DNA of 64,000 nt from Pseudacidovorax sp. (GTDB taxonomy: Bacteria > Pseudomonadota > Gammaproteobacteria > Burkholderiales > Burkholderiaceae_C). This document shows positions 44,046-54,274 of the stretch, one piece after another. Location: positions 124,001-188,000 of the forward strand of contig NZ_JAGOPN010000010.1 in assembly GCF_017991995.1 (NCBI RefSeq). The letters run 5' to 3'. The stretch's first letter is position 1, and each line of letters begins with the position of its first letter. The notes beneath the pieces were generated by a model. It was not told the DNA's origin and did no database searches. It saw nothing but the letters and a program-made list of their open reading frames with translations. The translations under genes were made by a program, and so were the position numbers.

Positions 44046-44828
44046 ATGCTCACGCGTCGTTTCTTCTCCTTCGCGGCCACCGCCCTGGTGGCCGGCCTCA
44101 CCCTGATCTCGACCGCCCACGCCGGCCCGCGCCTGGACCGCGTGCTGGACACCAAGGTGCTGCGTGTCGGCACGCCGGGCGACTACCGGCCCTTCGCCAT
44201 CAAGACCGACAGCGGCTATTCGGGCCACGACATCGACCTGGTCGAGCGCATGGCCAAGGAACTGGGCGTGCGCATCGAATGGGTGCCCACCACCTGGCCC
44301 AACCTGCTCAAGGACATGCAGGCCGACAAGTACGACCTGGCTGTGGGCGGCATCACCCGCAACGTGGCGCGCATGCGCGTGGTGGCGATGCTCCCGGGCT
44401 ATGCGCCCTTCGGCAAGGTGGCGCTGGTGCGCGCGGCCGACAAGGCCAGGTTCACCACGCTCGAATCGCTCAACCAGCCCGGTGTGCGCGTCATCAAGAA
44501 CCCCGGCGGCACCAACGAGGCCTTCGTGCTGGAGAACCTCAAGGCGGCCCAGGTCAGCACGCACGAGAAGAACGCCGAGATCCCCGCGCTGATCGCCGAG
44601 GGCAAGGGCGACGTCATGATCACCGAGACCTACGAGGCCCTGGTCTACGCCAAGGCCGATCCGCGCCTGCATGCGGCCTTCATCGACGCCCCGTTGACGC
44701 CGCCGAGCAAGCTGGGCTTCATGCTGCCGGCCGATGACGCCGACTACCTGCGCGTGATGAACTTCGTCTGGGACCAGATGGAGACGCGCGGAGCGCTGCG
44801 GCAAGCCGCGGACAAGTGGCTGAAGTGA
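44046..44828 (+). CDS. PheC-like periplasmic cyclohexadienyl/arogenate dehydratase homologue
   Basis: Exported 260-residue protein of the family-3 binding-protein fold. Signal peptide RRFFSFAATALVAGLTLISTAHA. The mature protein closely follows the pattern of Pseudomonas PheC: RVLDTKVLRVGTPGDYRPFA, GHDIDLVERMAKELG, VPTTWPNLLKDMQADKYDLAVGGIT, NPGGTNEAFVLENLK and MITETYEALVYA. PheC is a dehydratase that evolved from a binding protein and forms phenylpyruvate from prephenate in the periplasm. Without tools I cannot confirm the catalytic Glu, so it may instead be a true amino-acid binding protein. No ABC permease genes are adjacent, which favours the enzyme. Confidence 0.78.
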   Translation: MLTRRFFSFAATALVAGLTLISTAHAGPRLDRVLDTKVLRVGTPGDYRPFAIKTDSGYSGHDIDLVERMAKELGVRIEWVPTTWPNLLKDMQADKYDLAVGGITRNVARMRVVAMLPGYAPFGKVALVRAADKARFTTLESLNQPGVRVIKNPGGTNEAFVLENLKAAQVSTHEKNAEIPALIAEGKGDVMITETYEALVYAKADPRLHAAFIDAPLTPPSKLGFMLPADDADYLRVMNFVWDQMETRGALRQAADKWLK

Positions 44829-44841
44829 TCGCCGGTCGGGC

Positions 44842-46194
44842 TCAGGACTGAGCCAGCACGGCCTCGACGGCCAGCGCGGCCGCTGCCAGCCGCGCATCGT
44901 CACCCCGCACCGAGGCCAGCATCAGCCCCACCGGCAATTCGCCCGGCGCCTGGCAGGGCAGGCTGAAGGCGCAGCCGTCGAGGAAGTTGATGGCGAAGGT
45001 GTTGCGCAGCAGCAGGCCATTCGCCTTGAAGAAGGCCTCGTCGCTGGCCAGCAGTTCGTCGATGGCCGGCGCGGTGATCGGCACGGTCGGGCAGACCAGT
45101 GCGTCGAAGCCCTGCACGGCCGCCTCCATGCGCACGATCCAGTCGCGGCGCGCGTCCTGCATGGCGATGTAGTCGGCCGCGCCCACCGACATGCCCAGGT
45201 CGATGCGGGCCGCCACGCGGGGGTCGTACTCGGCACGCCGGGCGCCGATGCGGCGGCGGTGCACCGCCGCGGCCTCCACGGGCGAGAAGCCCCCGGGCGC
45301 GTTGATGCGGGAGATCTCGGTCAATTCATTCAGCGGCAATTCCGTCACAAGCGCGCCTGCAGCCGACAGGCGCGACAGCGCCTGGTCGAAGGCGCGTGCC
45401 ACCGCGGGCTCGACGCCATCGAACATGAGCGACGCAGGCACGGCGAAGCGCAGCCCTGCCACGCTGTCGCGCCGATGCACGACGAGCGGCGTGTCGGCGA
45501 GGGCGGCGTCCAGGGTCAGGCAGTCCTCGACCGTGCGCGCCATGGCGCAGACGGTGTCCAGCGAGCGGGCCAGCTCGAAGGCCCCGTCGCGCGGCGTGCG
45601 CGACTGCGTGCTCTTGAAGCCCACCAGCCCACACAACGCGGCCGGGATGCGGATCGAACCGCCAGTGTCCGAGCCCAGCGCGCCCACCGACAGCCCGAGC
45701 GCCACCGACACCGCCGCGCCGCTGGAGGAGCCGCCGGGAATGCGCGCCACCTGCGCATCGGCCGGATTGCGCGGCGTGCCGTAGTGCGGATTGATGCCCA
45801 CGCCGGAGAAGGCGAACTCGGTCATGTTGGTCTTGCCGACGATGGCGGCGCCCTGAAGCCGCAGCCTGGCCACTGCCGCTGCATCGCGGGTGGCTGGCGG
45901 CTCGCCCTTGCAGGCCACCGAGCCGGCCAGCGTGACCTCGCCGGCCACGTCGTACAGGTCCTTGATCGACACCGGCAGCCCGGCCAGCGGGGGCATCGGC
46001 ACGCCGGCGGCCTGCATGGCATCGGCATGGTGCGCGGCCGCCCGCGCGGCGTCGGGATAGAGGCGGGTGAAGACGTGGCCGGCGGCCGGCGCCGAGGCGC
46101 CTTCGAGCACCTGCTCGACCAGCGACGTGTGCGTCAGGGCGCCGCCAGCGATGCGCCGGCGCAGTTCGGTAATGGGAGGAAGCGCGGAGGTCAT
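44842..46194 (-). CDS. Amidase (amidase-signature family)
   Basis: A 450-residue amidase from MTSALPPITELRRRIAGG at 46194. The catalytic triad regions are visible: Lys in PVSIKDLYDVAG, the cis-Ser in PGGSSSGAAVSVAL and the nucleophile Ser in SDTGGSIRIPAALCG. It hydrolyses a carboxamide; the specific substrate is unknown. There is no signal peptide, and no GatA partner genes, so it is not the tRNA amidotransferase subunit. It is convergent with the PheC-like gene. Confidence 0.92.
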   Translation of the reverse strand: MTSALPPITELRRRIAGGALTHTSLVEQVLEGASAPAAGHVFTRLYPDAARAAAHHADAMQAAGVPMPPLAGLPVSIKDLYDVAGEVTLAGSVACKGEPPATRDAAAVARLRLQGAAIVGKTNMTEFAFSGVGINPHYGTPRNPADAQVARIPGGSSSGAAVSVALGLSVGALGSDTGGSIRIPAALCGLVGFKSTQSRTPRDGAFELARSLDTVCAMARTVEDCLTLDAALADTPLVVHRRDSVAGLRFAVPASLMFDGVEPAVARAFDQALSRLSAAGALVTELPLNELTEISRINAPGGFSPVEAAAVHRRRIGARRAEYDPRVAARIDLGMSVGAADYIAMQDARRDWIVRMEAAVQGFDALVCPTVPITAPAIDELLASDEAFFKANGLLLRNTFAINFLDGCAFSLPCQAPGELPVGLMLASVRGDDARLAAAALAVEAVLAQS

Positions 46195-46245
46195 GCGGGC
46201 GTTTCTAGCACGCCGCGGCGGCGGGCCGCACGCCCGCAAGAATGC

Positions 46246-46596
46246 TCAGTCGTCGCGGCCGACCGGACGGGCGCTGACGTCGCTCACATCGGCGTTGAAG
46301 CCGCGACGGCCGGCAGGCACCAGCTCGCCGCGGGCCCGCGCAGCCATCTCGTCGGCCGCGGTGCGCTCGGGCTTGCGGGCCTCGGCCGCGGCGCGGAAGC
46401 GCTCGAAGCCGGCCCGCGGATCGAAGCGGCTGCCGAACACCGCCGCCCCCAGAGGCGACACCGGTTTACCCGTCAGCCGCGCCCACAGGCTCCGAACCAT
46501 CAGCACGGCCGCCAGCAGCAGCGCTGCCACGGCGAGGCTCGCCGCAAACACGAGGCCGATGAGCACGAGGACGATTCGGATCAGGAAGTTCATCAT
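46246..46596 (-). CDS. Small membrane-anchored hypothetical protein
   Basis: A 116-residue protein with one or two N-terminal membrane helices (residues 3-37, IVLVLIGLVFAASLAVAALLLAAVLMV) followed by a basic, Ala/Arg-rich cytoplasmic tail. No family recognised. It is on the same strand as clpB, ~150 bases downstream of it, with a stem-loop between. Confidence 0.7.
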   Translation of the reverse strand: MMNFLIRIVLVLIGLVFAASLAVAALLLAAVLMVRSLWARLTGKPVSPLGAAVFGSRFDPRAGFERFRAAAEARKPERTAADEMAARARGELVPAGRRGFNADVSDVSARPVGRDD

Positions 46597-46694
46597 GAAA
46601 GCTTAGGCGAAGGCGGCACCCAGGGGTTCCGCATCGATACGAATTGAAAAGAAGCGGCAGGAAACCCGCGTGCGCGCAGGGCGCAGATGCACGA

Positions 46695-46723
46695 AGGCCT
46701 GCGCCTTCAAAGGGCGCAGGCCT
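46695..46723 (-). terminator. Stem-loop downstream of clpB
   Basis: An 11-bp perfect stem AGGCCTGCGCC / GGCGCAGGCCT with a 7-base loop lies 24 bases after the clpB stop. No T run follows on the minus strand, so it may be a weak terminator or an mRNA-stabilising structure. Confidence 0.6.
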
Positions 46724-46746
46724 CGTGGGGACGCCAGGCGCTGCGA

Positions 46747-49368
<2,622 letters not shown>

Positions 49369-49397
49369 GGTGGTGAAAAACCTCCGGGTTGACGGGG

Positions 49398-49425
49398 AGA
49401 TTGGGCTGGCCGCGGACGATTCAAG
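49398..49425 (-). promoter_or_regulatory. Sigma-32 heat-shock promoter of clpB
   Basis: On the minus strand CTTGAAT (49425-49419), a 13-base spacer and CCCAATCT (49405-49398) match the heat-shock consensus CTTGAAA-N13/14-CCCCATnT closely. It lies 30 bases before the clpB start, fitting a short leader. Heat-shock control of clpB is established in proteobacteria. Confidence 0.85.
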
Positions 49426-49467
49426 ACCAGCGCGGGCACATCTCTTGCGTTGGCTCAAACCTCTCAC

Positions 49468-49495
49468 ATGATCCATTGGTGAAACCATGGATCAT
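49468..49495. repeat. Near-perfect inverted repeat between clpB and the Bug gene
   Basis: ATGATCCATTGGT and ACCATGGATCAT around a 3-base centre (GAA) pair over 12 bases with one bulged T. It lies upstream of both divergent genes. It may be a hairpin in the Bug-gene leader or an operator. Confidence 0.5.
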
Positions 49496-49567
49496 TCCTT
49501 CAACAAACGAGTCGGTCCCCTGCCCCTGTTGCGGGTACGCTCGCTTTTTTCCTCGGAGTTCTGCCCC

Positions 49568-50557
49568 ATGTCCCTGCCTTCTGTCTTTCGTCCGGGCCTG
49601 ATGCGCCGCACCTTCGCACTGGGCGCGCTGCTGGTCGCCGCCGGTCTGGCCCAGGCCCAGTCGACCGGTCCGATCCGCCTGCTGGTCGGTTTCCCGGCCG
49701 GTGCCGGCACCGACGCGCTGGCCCGCACCATCGCCGACAAGCTCAAGGACGAGCTGGGCGCTCCCGTGGTGGTGGAGAACCGCGCCGGCGCGGGCGGACA
49801 GATCGCCGCGCAGTACCTGAAGACCGCGCCGGCCGACGGCCACGTCTTCTTCGTGTCGCACGACCACACGATCTCGATCCTGCCGGCCGTGACCAAGAAC
49901 CCCGGCTTCAACCCCGCGGCCGACTTCACGCCCGTGGCCGGCATCGCCACCTTTTCCAACGTGCTGGCCGTCTCGGGCGGCACGCCCGCCAAGACGATCC
50001 AGGAATACGTCCAGTGGGTGAAGACCAAGAAGGACGGCAAGGACTCCATCGGCGTGCCCGCGCCGGGTTCGATCCCGGTCTTCCTGACGCAGCTGATCGG
50101 CAAGAAGTACGGCATCGACGTGCAGGCCGCACCCTACCGCGGCGGCGCGCCCCTGCTGGCCGACATGATGGGCAACCAGATCGCCGCCGGCATCGCGGGC
50201 GTGCCCGACCTGATGGAACTGCAGCGCACCGGCAAGGTCCGCGTGGTGGCCGCCATCGGCGCCAAGCGCGATCCGCTGCTGCCGCAGGTGCCGACCTTCA
50301 CAGAACTGGGCTTCGAGAACCTCGACGACTATCCCTGGTATGGCGTCTTCGCTCCCGTGGGCACGCCCCAGCCGGTCATCGACAAGTTCAGCGCGGCGCT
50401 GCAGAAAGTGCTGGCGCAGCCCGAGACCAAGAAGAAGCTGGTCGACATGGGCCTGCATGTGAACTACGAGCCGCAGGGCCAGTTCGCCGGCCGCGTCCGC
50501 AGCTACACCCAGACCTGGGAACGCATCATCAAGGACAGCGGCTTCCAGCCCCAGTGA
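49568..50557 (+). CDS. Bug-family (TctC) periplasmic solute-binding protein
   Basis: Exported binding protein, 329 residues from the ATG at 49568 with GGAG upstream; the open frame 27 codons further has no signal peptide. Signal MRRTFALGALLVAAGLAQAQ preceded by ~11 residues. Core motifs PIRLLVGFPAGAGTDALAR and VVVENRAGAGGQIAAQYLKTAPADGH are standard for the family. No TctAB membrane partners are nearby; the ligand is unknown. A terminator closes the gene. Confidence 0.92.
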   Translation: MSLPSVFRPGLMRRTFALGALLVAAGLAQAQSTGPIRLLVGFPAGAGTDALARTIADKLKDELGAPVVVENRAGAGGQIAAQYLKTAPADGHVFFVSHDHTISILPAVTKNPGFNPAADFTPVAGIATFSNVLAVSGGTPAKTIQEYVQWVKTKKDGKDSIGVPAPGSIPVFLTQLIGKKYGIDVQAAPYRGGAPLLADMMGNQIAAGIAGVPDLMELQRTGKVRVVAAIGAKRDPLLPQVPTFTELGFENLDDYPWYGVFAPVGTPQPVIDKFSAALQKVLAQPETKKKLVDMGLHVNYEPQGQFAGRVRSYTQTWERIIKDSGFQPQ

Positions 50558-50594
50558 GCCGGTGGGCCGCCCTGGCGCGGCCGACGTCCCACTT

Positions 50595-50624
50595 GCCCCG
50601 CGGCTTCCGGTCCCGGGGCTTTTT
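50595..50624 (+). terminator. Rho-independent terminator after the Bug gene
   Basis: GCCCCG / CGGGGC stem with inner pairing, followed by TTTTT, 38 bases after the stop codon. Confidence 0.8.
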
Positions 50625-50758
50625 CATGTCCGCCCTCGGACGGGACGGCCGCGGGCTGCCGGGCACGCCCACCGATGCACGGGGAATGTGTCCGGCCCGT
50701 CTGCCAAAGCCGAGTGCAGCCCGCGCCACTCGTCGCGCCTTGAAAACCGCTCGTCGGA

Positions 50759-50820
50759 AATGTTAATAAACGTCAACCGAAAGCGTTAACACCCGCCCGG
50801 CTCCACGTTAAGTTCGAGGA
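50759..50820 (+). promoter_or_regulatory. Three phased GTTAA repeats upstream of the minor pilin operon (LytTR-like)
   Basis: GTTAA occurs at 50762, 50785 and 50807, that is every 22-23 bases, on the same strand. The 9-mers AATGTTAAT, AGCGTTAAC and CACGTTAAG approximate the known LytTR half-site (direct repeats about 21-22 bases apart). In Pseudomonas the LytTR regulator AlgR activates the equivalent fimU-pilVWXY1Y2E operon, so an AlgR/FimR-type regulator is a reasonable guess. Confidence 0.55.
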
Positions 50821-50842
50821 ATATTGCATTTGTTTGCAATAT
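50821..50842 (+). promoter_or_regulatory. Hairpin covering the pilE start codon
   Basis: ATATTGCA (50821-50828) pairs perfectly with TGCAATAT (50835-50842), and the second arm includes the first two bases of the pilE ATG. The only ribosome site, GAGGA, lies just before the hairpin, ~20 bases from the ATG. The structure could gate translation or bring the two signals together. Confidence 0.5.
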
Positions 50843-51359
50843 GAAGAATCTTGACGTGACCTCCTCGCACTGCCCCCTCCCCTCCTCCGGCCGCCCACGG
50901 CGCCCCGCGTCTGCGGGCTTCACCCTCATCGAGGTGATGATCGTCGTGGCCATCGTCGGCATCCTGGCGGCGATCGCCCTGCCCGCCTACTCGGACTACG
51001 TCCGCCGCGGGCGCATCCCCGAGGCCACCTCGAACCTCGCCGCCTACCAGGGGCGCATGGAGCAATGGTTCCAGGACGCCAAGACCTACTCCGCGCCCGG
51101 TTCCGCCACGGTCTGCGGCGCCATGCAGGCGGCGGTCACGCTGAAGTACTTCGGCCTGAGCTGCACGCCGGGCGCGGCCAACACGAACGGCTCGACCACC
51201 ACCTACACCCTCACCGCCACGGGCTCCGGCAGCATGGCTGGCTTCACCTACACCGTCGACCAGGACGGCAACAAGACGAGCACCATCACCGGCGTCTCCG
51301 GCTGGACGGCCGCCACGCCCAACAACTGCTGGGTCACCAACAAGGGCGGGATCTGCTGA
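50841..51359 (+). CDS. pilE: Type IV pilin (PilE-like)
   Basis: Type IV pilin, 172 residues. The prepilin peptidase site is [29 protein letters not shown], with Gly at residue 26 and the essential Glu at mature position 5. The leader before the site is 26 residues, much longer than usual; an in-frame GTG at codon 6 would shorten it to 21. The C-terminal part has Cys residues for the D-loop (VCGAM, LSCTPG, NNCW). First gene of the minor pilin operon; its stop overlaps the fimT start (TGATG). Confidence 0.9.
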   Translation: MKNLDVTSSHCPLPSSGRPRRPASAGFTLIEVMIVVAIVGILAAIALPAYSDYVRRGRIPEATSNLAAYQGRMEQWFQDAKTYSAPGSATVCGAMQAAVTLKYFGLSCTPGAANTNGSTTTYTLTATGSGSMAGFTYTVDQDGNKTSTITGVSGWTAATPNNCWVTNKGGIC

Positions 51360-51988
51360 TGCAGCGGGGGCGTCGGCGGGGCACGGGGGGCATGAGCCTG
51401 ATCGAGCTGATGGTGGGCGTGGCCCTGCTGGCCATCCTGCTGGCGCTCGCGGTGCCCGCCTTCGGCGACTGGATGCGCAACGCCCGGGTGCGCACCACGG
51501 CCGAGTCGCTGCGCGCCGGGCTGCAGCAGGCGCGCGCCGAGGCCATCCGCCGCAATGCCAACGTGCGCTTCCAGCTCGTGACCACCCTGGACAACGGCTG
51601 CGCGCTGAGCACCAGCGGGCCCTTCTGGGTGAGCAACGCCGGCGCCTCCGTGTCGCCGGCCTCGGGTTGCGCCGGCGCCATCAGCACGACCGTCTCGCCC
51701 TTCCTGATCCAGAAGAGTCCGGTGGTGAGCAATGCGACCAGCGACATCACCCTGACCGCCAGCGGCAGCGGCGTGATCGCCTTCGATCCGCTGGGCCGCA
51801 TGACGGGCACCACCAACCCTACCGTCGCGACGCCGGCGCAGTTCACGGTCGACCTGGGCAGCAGCGGCGGCAGCTGCATCGCCCAGGGCGGCAACGTGCG
51901 CTGCCTGCGCATCGCCGTGAGCGTCAGCGGCGACGCGCGCCTGTGCGACCTGACCCGCACCACCACCAACGACCCCATGAAATGCTGA
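51359..51988 (+). CDS. fimT: Minor pilin, FimT/GspH type
   Basis: Pseudopilin of 209 residues. The cleavage/assembly helix is GG/MSLIELMVGVALLAILLALAVPAFGDW with Glu5 conserved; the GspH-like domain follows (LRAGLQQARAEAIRRNANVRF, then VAFDPLGR-type segment IAFDPLGRMTG). FimT/FimU proteins form the tip complex that starts pilus growth, and in some species bind DNA for uptake. The start is coupled to pilE and the stop overlaps pilV by 7 bases. Confidence 0.92.
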   Translation: MQRGRRRGTGGMSLIELMVGVALLAILLALAVPAFGDWMRNARVRTTAESLRAGLQQARAEAIRRNANVRFQLVTTLDNGCALSTSGPFWVSNAGASVSPASGCAGAISTTVSPFLIQKSPVVSNATSDITLTASGSGVIAFDPLGRMTGTTNPTVATPAQFTVDLGSSGGSCIAQGGNVRCLRIAVSVSGDARLCDLTRTTTNDPMKC

Positions 51989-52458
51989 CCCCGGTGCACA
52001 CCCGCGCCCGCTGCGCTCGGCCGCAGCAGGGCGCCACCATCATCGAAGTGCTGGTCGCGCTGGCCATCTTCGCCATCGGCATGCTGGGCATCGCCGGCCT
52101 CTATGCCACGGCCGTGCGCCAAGCCTCGGGTGCCGAGTACCGCACCACCGCGGCCATGCTGGCCAACGACCTGATCGGCCGCATGTGGATGAGCGACCGC
52201 ACCGCCGCCACGCTGCAGGGCAACTACGGCAGCAGCGGCAACGGCGCCGGCTATGCCAGCTGGCGCGCCGCGGTCACCAACTCGGGCCTGCCCGGGGCGG
52301 ACAGCAGCACGCTGGCCCCCACCGTCACCTTCAGCACCGTGAGCGGTGGCGGCACGTCGCCCGTCAGTACCAGCCTGGCCACCATCACCATCTTCTGGAA
52401 GGGGCCCGGCGACGCCACCGCCCACCAGTACGTCGCCCTGGCGCAGATGAAGCCATGA
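51982..52458 (+). CDS. pilV: Minor pilin PilV
   Basis: Pseudopilin of 158 residues. The processing site is QQG/ATIIEVLVALAIFAIGMLGIAGLYATAVRQ with Glu5 in place; the length and order (after FimT, before PilW) identify PilV. It joins the priming complex at the pilus tip. Translational overlap with both neighbours (7 bases with fimT, 4 bases with pilW). Confidence 0.92.
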   Translation: MLTPVHTRARCARPQQGATIIEVLVALAIFAIGMLGIAGLYATAVRQASGAEYRTTAAMLANDLIGRMWMSDRTAATLQGNYGSSGNGAGYASWRAAVTNSGLPGADSSTLAPTVTFSTVSGGGTSPVSTSLATITIFWKGPGDATAHQYVALAQMKP

Positions 52459-53648
52459 CCGCCACGCGTCCTACCGTCCCCGCCCCCAGCGCCGGGCGCC
52501 GCAGCCGCCAGCGCGGCTTCAGCCTGGTCGAGATCATGGTGGGCATCCTCATCGGCATGTTCGCCGTGCTGGTGATCCTGCAGTTGCTGTCCTCCGCCAG
52601 CACGCAGCAGCGGCTGGCCGGCAGCAGCGGCGACGCGCAGATCAACGGCGCCATCGCCTCGCACCTGCTCAGCCGCGAGCTGACGCAGGCCGGCCTGGGC
52701 CTGAGCGCCTACACGCTGCTGGGCTGCTCGCTGGGCTACACCACGACCGGCGATGGCGCGGCCGTGACGCTGGGCGCACTGGCGCCCGTGACGGTCAACC
52801 CCACCACCTCGCTGGTGCCGGCCGGCGATGCGAACACCGACACGCTGCTGGTCATCGGCGGCGCCTCCGGCAGCCCGTCCGAGGGCGACGCGACCCTGGC
52901 CGTGAGCACATCGACCAGCCTCACGGTCAGCACGCCGGCCAGCTTCGCCGTCGGTGACTGGGTGGTGGCGGCCGGCACCACGCGCGACAGCAGCTCGGCC
53001 TGCGCCCTGCGCCTGGGCCGGGTGACGGCGATCTCCGGCTCAGCCCTGACGCTGACCTCGGCCACCGCCAGCCTGCCGCTGAACAGCGGCGCCTACAACC
53101 TGGGCGCGCAGCCGAGCATCCATGCCTTTGCCGTGCGCAACGGCAACCTGACCATGTGCGACTACCTGGTCAACAACTGCGGCAGCAGCAGCAACGTGTC
53201 GAACAGCGCCGTGTGGGTGCCGGTCGCCAGCAATGTGGTAAGCCTGCGTGCGCAGTACGGGCGCGATACCAGCGGCCTGGCCGCGTCGACCATGGACGGC
53301 GTGGTCGACAGCTTCGACCAGACCACGCCGGCGAGCGGCGGCACCGTGCCGCTGTACTGCGGCTGGCTGCGCGTCATCGGGCTGCGCCTGGCGCTGGTGG
53401 CGCGCAGCCAGCAGTACGACAAGGCGCTCGTCACCACGGCAGCGCCGACCTGGTCGGGTTCCACGGCCAACACCAGCACCACCACCGCCCTCACCACCGT
53501 CACGCCCACCGCCGCCCCCATCGACCTGAGCGGCAACAGCGAATGGCAGCACTACCGCTACAAGACCATCGAGGTGAGCATCCCGCTGCGCAACATCATC
53601 TGGAACGGCAACCAGCAGAGCTACCAGGGGGGCAACGTCAAATGCTGA
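52455..53648 (+). CDS. pilW: Minor pilin PilW
   Basis: Minor pilin of 397 residues with processing site QRG/FSLVEIMVGILIGMFAVLVILQLLSSAS (Glu5 present). The large C-terminal domain is Thr/Ser/Ala-rich with scattered Cys and ends in VEVSIPLRN-type segment TIEVSIPLRNIIWNGNQQ, typical of PilW. Part of the tip complex with PilV, PilX and PilY1. Overlaps pilX by 7 bases. Confidence 0.92.
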   Translation: MTATRPTVPAPSAGRRSRQRGFSLVEIMVGILIGMFAVLVILQLLSSASTQQRLAGSSGDAQINGAIASHLLSRELTQAGLGLSAYTLLGCSLGYTTTGDGAAVTLGALAPVTVNPTTSLVPAGDANTDTLLVIGGASGSPSEGDATLAVSTSTSLTVSTPASFAVGDWVVAAGTTRDSSSACALRLGRVTAISGSALTLTSATASLPLNSGAYNLGAQPSIHAFAVRNGNLTMCDYLVNNCGSSSNVSNSAVWVPVASNVVSLRAQYGRDTSGLAASTMDGVVDSFDQTTPASGGTVPLYCGWLRVIGLRLALVARSQQYDKALVTTAAPTWSGSTANTSTTTALTTVTPTAAPIDLSGNSEWQHYRYKTIEVSIPLRNIIWNGNQQSYQGGNVKC

Positions 53649-54274
53649 GCACGCGCCGCCAACGCCGCGGCCAGCGCGGCTTCATCATGGTGATCGCGCT
53701 GGTGGCCCTGGTCATCATGACGCTGGCGGCCCTGGGCCTGATGCGCACCGTCTCGACCTCGGCCACCATCGCGGGCAACCTGGCCTTCGAACAGGCGGCG
53801 GCGACGTCGGCCGACCGCGCCGTCGAGGCGGCCATCGCATGGCTGGAGAACAGCACCGGCAAGGCCAGCGTGTCGGGCCTGGGCACCTGCAGCACCGGCA
53901 CCACCGTGCTCGCCTGCGACCAGAAGGCCGCCGGCTATGCGGCGGTGCGCACCGACCCGGCCAGCGGCCAGACCTGGACCACCGTCTGGAACACCCTCGT
54001 CGCGGCCGGCTACACCGCCGTCACGCTGAGCCCCGCGCAGGACAGTGCGGGCAACACCCCCGCCTACCTGATCCAGCGCATGTGCAGCACGGCCGGCGAT
54101 GCCTCCAGCACCAACGGCTGCAGCGCGTCGCCGCTGGCGCTGGACACCTCCAGCAGCCGCAAGGCGGGCAGCCTGGCGCCTCCGACCAACGCCCAGGTGT
54201 ACTACCGCATCACCGTGCGCGTGGCGGGGCCGCGCAACACCATCTCCTTCATCCAAGCCATGGTGGCGCTATGA
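53642..54274 (+). CDS. pilX: Minor pilin PilX
   Basis: Minor pilin of 210 residues. The N-terminus GQRG/FIMVIALVALVIMTLAALGLMRT has the cleavable leader and hydrophobic helix but no Glu at position 5, as is common for PilX-type proteins that connect PilY1 to the pilin tip. A PilX_N-like segment TIAGNLAFEQAAATSADRAVEAAIAWLE follows. Overlaps pilY1 by 4 bases (ATGA). Confidence 0.9.
   Translation: MLSTRRQRRGQRGFIMVIALVALVIMTLAALGLMRTVSTSATIAGNLAFEQAAATSADRAVEAAIAWLENSTGKASVSGLGTCSTGTTVLACDQKAAGYAAVRTDPASGQTWTTVWNTLVAAGYTAVTLSPAQDSAGNTPAYLIQRMCSTAGDASSTNGCSASPLALDTSSSRKAGSLAPPTNAQVYYRITVRVAGPRNTISFIQAMVAL

Noticed and set aside
44839-44854. GGCTCAG / CTGAGCC inverted repeat at the end of the amidase gene
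   Set aside because: The 2-base loop and lack of a T tract argue against a terminator, and it lies within coding sequence.
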